DNA of 14,891 bases from Candidatus Sumerlaeota bacterium. Lineage in GTDB: Bacteria > CG03 > SLGR01. A program made the translations under genes and the position numbers. The notes beneath the pieces were generated by a model that did not search any database, was not told the origin of the DNA, and saw nothing but the letters and a program-made list of their open reading frames with translations. Shown here piece by piece: positions 1-4,007 of the stretch. The stretch spans positions 1 to 14,891 of the forward strand of contig SLGR01000187.1 of the NCBI GenBank assembly GCA_007136585.1. The letters are read 5' to 3'. Position 1 is the stretch's first letter. Each line of letters opens with the position of its first letter.

Positions 1-143
1 GTGAGATGGTTATGCCCGGGGATAATGTTGATATAGAAGGCGAGCTGATAGTCCCGATAGCGATGGAGAAGGGACTGAGGTTCGCTATCCGCGAGGGCGG
101 CCATACCGTAGGGGCCGGCGTAGTGACAGAGATAATAGCCTAG
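1..143 (+). CDS. tuf: Elongation factor Tu, C-terminal fragment (partial, runs off the left edge)
   Basis: Only the last 47 codons are in the window (reading frame begins at base 3; stop TAG 141-143). EF-Tu carries aminoacyl-tRNA to the ribosomal A site as a GTP complex. The visible residues belong to domain 3, the second beta-barrel: a segment reading EMVMPGDNV, then [20 protein letters not shown] and the terminal [26 protein letters not shown] is the standard EF-Tu C-terminal signature, so identity is firm although the GTPase domain is not seen. The stop codon directly touches the rpmG start (TAG then ATG). A second tuf begins at 14787, so this genome has two copies flanking the cluster. 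I cannot tell from the window whether the two copies are identical. Confidence 0.97.
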   Translation, partial: EMVMPGDNVDIEGELIVPIAMEKGLRFAIREGGHTVGAGVVTEIIA

Positions 144-308
144 ATGGCAAAGAAAGACAGGATAATACAGCATCTGGAGTGCACCTCCTGCAAGAGGAAA
201 AACTATACCTTCAGGAGGAACAAGGTTCACAGGCAGGATAAGCTTGAGTTGAACCGGCACTGCAGGTTCTGCGGTAAGCATACGAAGCACAAGTCGGTAA
301 AGGGTTAG
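144..308 (+). CDS. rpmG: 50S ribosomal protein L33 (zinc-ribbon form)
   Basis: A 54-residue basic protein, the normal size for L33, a small 50S subunit protein near the E site. It keeps both cysteine pairs of the zinc-binding (C+) form: C13-x-x-C16 and C40-x-x-C43, followed by the GKHTKHK tail seen in L33. The ATG directly follows the tuf stop with no gap and no clear Shine-Dalgarno sequence, so translation is probably coupled to tuf. Only 7 nt separate its stop (306-308) from tRNA-Trp, so the mRNA and tRNA are probably cut from one transcript. The order tuf-rpmG-trnW-secE-nusG is found in many bacteria and supports the call. Retaining all four cysteines indicates the zinc-dependent paralog; whether a zinc-free L33 exists elsewhere in the genome cannot be seen. 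Confidence 0.95.
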   Translation: MAKKDRIIQHLECTSCKRKNYTFRRNKVHRQDKLELNRHCRFCGKHTKHKSVKG

Positions 309-315
309 GCTGAGA

Positions 316-392
316 AGGCCTGTAGCTCAATTGGCCAGAGCACTGGTCTCCAAAACCAGGGGTTGCAGGTTCGAGTCCTGCCAGGCCTGCCA
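316..392 (+). tRNA. trnW: tRNA-Trp (anticodon CCA), with encoded 3' CCA
   Basis: A complete cloverleaf can be read. The acceptor stem AGGCCTG (316-322) pairs with CAGGCCT (382-388), followed by discriminator G389 and an encoded CCA (390-392). The D arm is GCTC/GAGC (325-328, 338-341). The anticodon stem CTGGT/ACCAG (343-347, 355-359) closes the loop CTCCAAA with anticodon CCA at 350-352 in the order C-C-A. A 5-nt variable loop follows, then the T arm GCAGG/CCTGC with loop TTCGAGT. The anticodon reads UGG, tryptophan. All stems pair perfectly. It sits 7 nt after rpmG and 39 nt before secE with no promoter or terminator visible, so it is embedded in a protein-coding transcript and must be released by RNase P and 3' processing. 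Confidence 0.98.
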
Positions 393-401
393 GCATCCGT
401 T

Positions 402-420
402 CCGGCTTTACGTAAACCGG
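402..420 (+). promoter_or_regulatory. Near-perfect palindrome / hairpin between tRNA-Trp and secE
   Basis: The 19 bases CCGGCTTTACGTAAACCGG form an inverted repeat. CCGG-TTT pairs with AAA-CCGG around an ACGT loop, with one bulged C at 406. As RNA it gives a hairpin of about 7 bp, or up to 9 bp if the central TTTACGTAAA is counted as a palindrome. It starts 10 nt after the tRNA CCA end and ends 11 nt before the secE GTG. Its last GG belongs to GGGG (419-422), the best Shine-Dalgarno candidate for secE. Possible roles are a pause or cut site for tRNA 3' processing, protection of the downstream mRNA end, or control of secE translation. It lacks a following T run, so it is not a standard terminator. 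Function is inferred. Confidence 0.5.
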
Positions 421-431
421 GGTATCTGGAA

Positions 432-611
432 GTGAAAAAAATATCGGGTTTTTTAAGAGAAGTGGTCTCGGAGATGAGAAAGGTGACCTGGCCGGGCAGG
501 AAGGAACTCATAGGTTCCACAATAGTAGTTGTGGTCCTTGTTCTGATTATAGCGTTTTACATCGGGCTGGTGGATTTCTTTCTTTCAAGACTAATGGATA
601 TGGTACTGTGA
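432..611 (+). CDS. secE: Preprotein translocase subunit SecE (single-span form)
   Basis: A 59-residue protein translated from GTG 432. SecE clamps the two halves of the SecY channel in the inner membrane. The amphipathic cytoplasmic helix includes the family signature E14-MRKVTWP-GRKEL (residues 14-26). One hydrophobic segment follows at about residues 27-50, rich in Ile, Val and Leu. This is the short single-span SecE typical of most bacteria; E. coli SecE is longer with three spans. The frame stays open upstream into the tRNA gene, but residues upstream of V1 look unlike SecE, so I place the start at 432, with GGGG (419-422) as a weak ribosome binding site. The stop TGA overlaps the nusG ATG (TGATG), implying coupling. 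The secE-nusG pair is almost universally adjacent in bacteria. Confidence 0.93.
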   Translation: MKKISGFLREVVSEMRKVTWPGRKELIGSTIVVVVLVLIIAFYIGLVDFFLSRLMDMVL

Positions 612-1159
612 TGAATGAGGTTAACCGAAAAACAGCAAAGTGGTATGTAGTCAATACCTATACCGGGCATGAGGAGAAGGTAAAGACTTATATAGAGAAG
701 ATGAAGGAAGTCTCGGGACTGGATGAGAAGATAAACGATATACTCATTCCCCGCAAGGATGTTGTAACCTTGCGGAAAGGAAAGAAGAAGATCGTTGAGA
801 AGGAGTTCTTTCCCGGGTACATAATAATAAATATGCTGGTTGATAACCAGACATACTGGGCTATAAAGAATATCGCCGGGGTCACGGATTTCCTGGGGAA
901 GGAGAACCCCATTCCCCTGCGGGATAGTGAGCTTGAACGGATCCGGGAAATGATCAGGAAGAAAGACGAGCAGGAGCCGCGCCCCGCCGTTTCTTTCAAA
1001 CAGGGCGACCGGGTAAGGATAATTGACGGCCCGTTTGACAATTTTATGGGTATTGTGGAGGACGCGGACGATACAAAGCAGAAAGTCCGGGTGATGGTCA
1101 CTATCTTCGGAAGGACCACGCCCGTTGAGCTGGATTACCTGCAGGTTGAGAGCCTGTAG
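611..1159 (+). CDS. nusG: Transcription termination/antitermination factor NusG
   Basis: A 182-residue protein. NusG binds the RpoC clamp helices, suppresses pausing, and links RNA polymerase to Rho or to ribosomal protein S10. The N-terminal NGN domain runs from about residue 10 to 115: [15 protein letters not shown] at the start, the conserved [10 protein letters not shown] block, and a GVTDFLG motif. The C-terminal KOW domain (about 125-182) begins [18 protein letters not shown] and ends with [10 protein letters not shown]. There is no large insertion. I start it at ATG 611, which overlaps the secE TGA by one base; a GTG three bases upstream at 608 is the alternative. No strong Shine-Dalgarno sequence is visible, in keeping with translational coupling. 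NusG acts on the polymerase encoded by rpoBC in this same cluster. Confidence 0.97.
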   Translation: MNEVNRKTAKWYVVNTYTGHEEKVKTYIEKMKEVSGLDEKINDILIPRKDVVTLRKGKKKIVEKEFFPGYIIINMLVDNQTYWAIKNIAGVTDFLGKENPIPLRDSELERIREMIRKKDEQEPRPAVSFKQGDRVRIIDGPFDNFMGIVEDADDTKQKVRVMVTIFGRTTPVELDYLQVESL

Positions 1160-1176
1160 GAATTAGAGGTGGTTTA

Positions 1177-1611
1177 ATGATGGCAAAGAGACAGGTTGAA
1201 ACGTTCATAAAACTTCAGATACCGGCGGGCGGAGCCACGCCGGCGCCTCCGGTAGGCCCGGCGCTGGGTCAGCACGGGGTAAATATAATGGAGTTCTGCA
1301 AGGCCTTTAACGATTCTACAAAGAACCGTGAGGCGGGGATGCTGGTTCCGGTTATTATTTCCGTATACAAGGACAAGAGTTTTACTTTTGAAACAAAAAT
1401 AGCCCCCGTATCCGCTCTGCTTAAGAAAGCTGCGGGTATAGCTGTGGCCAGCGGGGTTCCTAACAAGGAAAAGGCCGGTTCGGTTACGGCCGAACAGGTA
1501 ATGGATATCGCCAAGCAGAAACTTCCGGATTTAAATACGGAAGACCCCGAAGCGGCGGCAAGAATAGTAGAGGGAACGGCGAGAAGTATGGGAATAGTAG
1601 TTGAGGATTGA
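1177..1611 (+). CDS. rplK: 50S ribosomal protein L11
   Basis: A 144-residue protein of normal L11 length. L11 binds the GTPase-associated region of 23S rRNA at the base of the L10/L12 stalk and is needed for stringent-response sensing. The N-terminal domain has the signature [20 protein letters not shown] (about residues 26-45). The C-terminal rRNA-binding domain includes LLKKAAGIA and ends with the family tail [13 protein letters not shown]. Two ATG codons stand in tandem (1177 and 1180). GAGGTGG at 1166-1172 is spaced better for 1177, so I use that one; starting at 1180 would remove one Met. The gene follows nusG by 17 nt and precedes rplA by 55 nt, the usual nusG-rplK-rplA order. In many bacteria L1 represses this pair by binding the mRNA; I could not identify such a site confidently. 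Confidence 0.97.
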   Translation: MMAKRQVETFIKLQIPAGGATPAPPVGPALGQHGVNIMEFCKAFNDSTKNREAGMLVPVIISVYKDKSFTFETKIAPVSALLKKAAGIAVASGVPNKEKAGSVTAEQVMDIAKQKLPDLNTEDPEAAARIVEGTARSMGIVVED

Positions 1612-1666
1612 GGCGGTATGCGGTGTGGGCAGTTAGAGTCAGGAGACCCGGTCAGGGTGAGGTAAA

Positions 1667-2341
1667 ATGAGCAGGAGCAGGAGATATCAGCAGCTTAGGG
1701 AGAAGGATATACCTTCAGATTGCGAGCCGGCAGAGGCTATGAAATTTGTAAAAGAGTCGGCTACCGCAAATTTTGACGAGTCGGTGGATCTGGCTATAAC
1801 ACTAGGGGTGGATCCAAAGAAATCAGACCAGATGGTAAGGGGCAGTGTCGTTCTTCCGCACGGAACGGGAAAAAAGGTGCGTATTGCCGTTGCTGCCGAA
1901 GGTAAGGAAGCCGAGGAGGCTAAGGAAGCAGGCGCGGATATCGCCGGCAAGGAAGAGGTCATCAAGATGATTGAAAAATCGCAGCTGGAGTTTGATGTCC
2001 TGGTAGCCTCTCCCGGATGTATGAAAGATCTTGCCAGGTACGGGAAGATGCTGGGCCCCAGGGGTCTTATGCCTTCTCCCAAATCCGGCACGGTCTCAAA
2101 AGACTTAGCAGCGACAGTCAGTAAACTTAAGCAGGGTCAGATAGAGTACAAGATGAGCAAGAACGGGGTGCTCCATGTTATGATAGGGAAAACTTCTTTC
2201 CCGGCTGAGAACCTGCTTGATAACTTTAACAGCTTTATGGATGCTGTTAAAAAAAGCCGTCCCGCTTCTGCCAAGGGCAAGTTCATTAAAAAGGCGGCGG
2301 TCTCCTCAACTATGGGGCCGTCGGTTACTGTCCGTCTTTAG
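1667..2341 (+). CDS. rplA: 50S ribosomal protein L1
   Basis: A 224-residue protein, slightly short of the usual ~230. L1 forms the mobile stalk beside the E site and commonly acts as translational repressor of its own operon. The ATG at 1667 has GAGG at 1659-1662 upstream. The clearest marks are the L1 signature LGPRGLMPSPKSGTV in the second domain (about residues 128-142), preceded by the ASPGCMKDLARYGKMLGP region, and a C-terminal STMGPSVTV tail. The usual asparagine in the family motif PNPK is serine here (PSPK), a mild variation. The 55 nt before it (1612-1666) contain no recognisable gene; ACCC/GGGT there could form a 4-bp stem near the ribosome binding site. It is followed by the largest intergenic gap of the window, which carries a new promoter. 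Confidence 0.97.
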   Translation: MSRSRRYQQLREKDIPSDCEPAEAMKFVKESATANFDESVDLAITLGVDPKKSDQMVRGSVVLPHGTGKKVRIAVAAEGKEAEEAKEAGADIAGKEEVIKMIEKSQLEFDVLVASPGCMKDLARYGKMLGPRGLMPSPKSGTVSKDLAATVSKLKQGQIEYKMSKNGVLHVMIGKTSFPAENLLDNFNSFMDAVKKSRPASAKGKFIKKAAVSSTMGPSVTVRL

Positions 2342-2359
2342 AGACGGAACTTTTATGAC

Positions 2360-2387
2360 TTGACAAGTCCTGTTATTTAAATACAAT
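2360..2387 (+). promoter_or_regulatory. Sigma-70-type promoter upstream of rplJ
   Basis: A perfect -35 hexamer TTGACA (2360-2365) is followed by a 16-bp spacer and a -10 hexamer TACAAT (2382-2387), which matches the TATAAT consensus at five of six positions. It starts 18 bp after the rplA stop and lies in an AT-rich stretch unlike the flanking coding DNA. Predicted transcription start is near 2394, giving a leader of about 149 nt before rplJ. A separate promoter before rplJ is common because L10 and L7/L12 need independent control. The -10 element is also one arm of an inverted repeat (2382-2399), listed separately. Confidence 0.7.
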
Positions 2388-2407
2388 CAAAAAATTGTAA
2401 TTTGATT
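2382..2407 (+). repeat. Overlapping AT-rich inverted repeats on the rplJ promoter -10 element
   Basis: Two perfect short inverted repeats overlap here. TACAAT (2382-2387) is mirrored by ATTGTA (2394-2399) across 6 bases, and AATCAAA (2385-2391) is mirrored by TTTGATT (2401-2407) across 9 bases. The first covers the whole -10 hexamer and the predicted start site, so it could be an operator for a dimeric regulator. It could equally be chance in AT-rich DNA. The stems are too AT-rich for a good intrinsic terminator of the upstream rplKA transcript. Confidence 0.35.
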
Positions 2408-2542
2408 TTAAAAGGGCGGTCTCGACGTAAGGAACCGGTTGCCCCGGAAAGTTAAAGCCCGGTTTACAGAGAGATATTAGGTAAAGTAATTGAGTAAACT
2501 AAAAATATGACAGGGTGAATTTTAAAGCGCGGAGGAGATTAG
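2394..2542 (+). promoter_or_regulatory. Candidate rplJ (L10) mRNA leader with two alternative stems
   Basis: The ~149-nt leader between the predicted start site and rplJ can pair in two incompatible ways. In form A, GTAA (2427-2430) plus ACCGG (2434-2438) pair with CCGGTTTAC (2459-2467), leaving a 3-nt bulge GGA on the 5' side and a 20-nt loop. In form B, GGTTTAC (2461-2467) pairs with GTAAACT (2494-2500; one G-U) around a 26-nt loop. Both use the same GTTTAC bases. Bacterial L10, alone or with L12, is known to bind leaders upstream of its gene and repress it, so this position fits an L10 leader. I did not find a clear downstream terminator with a T run. Direct masking of the rplJ ribosome binding site (GGAGGAG, 2531-2537) is also not obvious. 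The regulatory role is inferred from position and pairing only. Confidence 0.5.
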
Positions 2543-3637
2543 GTGCAAATAGAAGATAAAAAACAAGTCGTAGAAGAACTCAGGGAACTTTTCCGGAGCC
2601 ACGAAAGCCTTATAATAGCAGGGTACCAGGGTCTGCGTGTAAACGATCTCAATGAGATGAGAAGAAAACTGGATACTGCCGGGTGCAGTTTCAGAGTGGT
2701 GAAAAACCGCCTTGCCGTGAGGTCGCTTGACGCGCTTGGAGAGAGCGAGGCCTCCGAACTTTCTGAACATTTCCGGGGTCCTACGGCTATTCTTATGGGG
2801 GCTTCCGAACCTTCCGACGCGATTAAAATTTTTAAAGAGTACTCGGAGGATAACGAGCTTATGGCGTTCAAGGGGGGGATAATGTCGGGACTTCTTTTAA
2901 ACCGTCAGCAGGTTAACAAGATAGCGCAGCTCCCCTCCAGGGAGGTTCTTCTGGCCCAGACAGCCTCTGCGCTTCACGCTCCGGTTCAGGGCCTTTATAA
3001 CGCGCTTGCCGGGACGGTTCGCGGCCTGCTTTTCGCGCTGAAGGATTATATAAAAAAGAAAGAAGAGGAGCCTTCGGAAGATAAAGCTGAGAAACCTGAG
3101 CCGGCCGCCGCGGAAGAAGAGAAACCTTCCGCTGAACCCGCCGGTGAGGAGAAAGAAGGTTCGGCTGAGGCGGAGAGTTCCGGCGAAGAGGAAGAGCCTG
3201 CGGATGATAAGGCTGAAAAACCTGAGTCCGCCGGTTCGGATGAAGAAGATTTGAAAGAAACGGAGCCGGCTGAAGTTAGCGCTGAGAAGCCTGAGCCGGC
3301 CGCCGCTGAAGAAGAGAAACCTTCCGCTGAACCCGCCGGTGAGGATGAAAAAGGTTCCGCTGAGGCGGAGAGTTCCGGCGAAGAGGAAGAGCCTGCGGAA
3401 GATAAAGCTGAGAAGCCTGAGGCCGCCGGGTCGGATGAAGAAGATTTGAAAGAAACGGAGCCGGCTGAAGATAGCGCTGAGAAGTCTGAGCCGGATGCCG
3501 CGGAAGAAGAGAAGCCTTCCGGTGAACCCGGAGAGGCCGTTTCGGATAAGAAAGAGGTTGATAAAGAGCCGGAAGGCTCCGGGAATAAAGAAGACGATAA
3601 TCAGGAGGAGGATCAGGATGGCGCAGAAAAAAAGTAA
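2543..3637 (+). CDS. rplJ: 50S ribosomal protein L10 with a ~190-residue acidic repeat tail
   Basis: A 364-residue L10; the family is usually about 165-180 residues. L10 anchors the stalk: its N-terminal domain binds 23S rRNA beside L11 and its last helix carries the L7/L12 dimers. Residues 1-173 are ordinary L10: [19 protein letters not shown], then [35 protein letters not shown] and a final helix region up to LKDYIKKK. From 174 to 364 follows a low-complexity tail rich in Glu, Pro, Ala, Ser and Lys, containing a 65-residue tandem repeat (copies at 182-246, 247-311 and a partial one from 312). By my count one copy has 26 acidic residues and 6 lysines. The tail is probably disordered, and its role is unknown. 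Translation starts at GTG 2543 with GGAGGAG at 2531-2537. The frame is continuous, so this is not an obvious frameshift fusion. The last 20 nt overlap rplL. Confidence 0.95.
   Translation: MQIEDKKQVVEELRELFRSHESLIIAGYQGLRVNDLNEMRRKLDTAGCSFRVVKNRLAVRSLDALGESEASELSEHFRGPTAILMGASEPSDAIKIFKEYSEDNELMAFKGGIMSGLLLNRQQVNKIAQLPSREVLLAQTASALHAPVQGLYNALAGTVRGLLFALKDYIKKKEEEPSEDKAEKPEPAAAEEEKPSAEPAGEEKEGSAEAESSGEEEEPADDKAEKPESAGSDEEDLKETEPAEVSAEKPEPAAAEEEKPSAEPAGEDEKGSAEAESSGEEEEPAEDKAEKPEAAGSDEEDLKETEPAEDSAEKSEPDAAEEEKPSGEPGEAVSDKKEVDKEPEGSGNKEDDNQEEDQDGAEKK
3086..3535 (+). repeat. 195-bp in-frame tandem repeat inside rplJ, about 2.3 copies
   Basis: Copies begin at 3086, 3281 and 3476, exactly 195 bp apart, and the third stops after about 60 bp (3535). 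Each encodes a 65-residue unit starting [20 protein letters not shown]. Copies 1 and 2 agree at about 59 of 65 residues by my alignment; the partial third copy reads [20 protein letters not shown]. Within each unit there is a shorter echo, DKAEKPE followed by an acidic run, so the unit itself probably arose by internal duplication. The period is a multiple of three, so gain or loss of a copy would keep rplJ and the downstream rplL start intact. The strand is strongly purine-rich. Confidence 0.93.
3603..3611 (+). promoter_or_regulatory. Very strong ribosome binding site for rplL, inside rplJ
   Basis: AGGAGGAGG lies 6 nt before the rplL ATG (3618). The same bases encode the Gln-Glu-Glu-Asp stretch near the end of the L10 acidic tail (codons CAG GAG GAG GAT). 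This site decides the rplL start and is one of the two best Shine-Dalgarno matches in the window, the other preceding tuf at 14773. It fits the need for several L7/L12 copies per L10. Confidence 0.85.
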
Positions 3638-4007
3638 CGTGGATAAAATCCTTGAGGAGATTTCAAACCTGACCGTAATAGAGCTTTCGGAACTTGTCTC
3701 TTCCATGGAAGAAAAGTTCGGGGTTACGGCTCAGGCGCCTGTGGCTGTGGCTGCTGCCGGGGCGGCGCCCGGGGCGGCGGCGCAGGAAGAGGAAAAATCT
3801 GAGTTTGACGTTGTTCTGCAGGCTGCGGGCAGTAAGAAAATTCAGGTCATAAAGACGGTAAGGGAGATTACCGGGCTGGGTCTGAAGGAAGCCAAGGCGC
3901 TGGTTGACGGGGTGCCGAAACCCGTAAAAGAAGGCGTTGATAAAGAGACGGCTGAAGAGGTGAAGAACAAGCTGGAAGAGCAGGGGGCAACCGTCGCTGT
4001 AAACTAA
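3618..4007 (+). CDS. rplL: 50S ribosomal protein L7/L12
   Basis: A 129-residue protein of typical L7/L12 size. It forms dimers on the L10 helix and recruits translational GTPases such as EF-Tu and EF-G. The N-terminal dimerisation domain (to about residue 35) contains [18 protein letters not shown] flexible Ala/Gly/Pro hinge follows (about 38-60), then the factor-binding C-terminal domain with [30 protein letters not shown] (about 75-94) and [12 protein letters not shown]. The frame is open upstream for 41 codons, but that stretch is basic and unlike L7/L12; ATG 3618 with AGGAGGAGG at 3603-3611 is the clear start. The gene starts inside rplJ (20-nt overlap) and its stop overlaps the rpoB start (TAATG). 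In most bacteria spacers lie on both sides of rplL, so the arrangement here is unusually tight. Confidence 0.97.
   Translation: MAQKKSNVDKILEEISNLTVIELSELVSSMEEKFGVTAQAPVAVAAAGAAPGAAAQEEEKSEFDVVLQAAGSKKIQVIKTVREITGLGLKEAKALVDGVPKPVKEGVDKETAEEVKNKLEEQGATVAVN

Noticed and set aside
363-431. Upstream extension of the secE frame into tRNA-Trp
   Set aside because: The added residues are tRNA T-arm and acceptor sequence and do not resemble SecE; GTG 432 gives a normal SecE.
1612-1666. Possible L1-binding hairpin in the rplK-rplA spacer (ACCC/GGGT)
   Set aside because: Only a 4-bp stem, and the known L1 target on mRNA usually lies before rplK. I could not match the L1 site pattern in either place.
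2385-2407. Inverted repeat followed by TT as a rho-independent terminator of rplKA
   Set aside because: The stem is almost all A-T, the T run is short, and it overlaps the -10 element of a good promoter, so a promoter/operator reading fits better.
3495-3617. Upstream extension of the rplL frame encoding a basic Arg/Lys-rich peptide
   Set aside because: It is rplJ tail sequence read in another frame. L7/L12 clearly starts at 3618 after AGGAGGAGG, and the basic peptide is unlike the acidic L7/L12 family.
2897-3706. Long antisense open frame (269 codons) opposite rplJ, rich in Arg, Leu and Phe
   Set aside because: It mirrors the GA-rich repeat of rplJ, where the absence of antisense stops is expected from Glu/Lys codons. 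It has no ribosome binding site, no known domain, and rplJ is certain.
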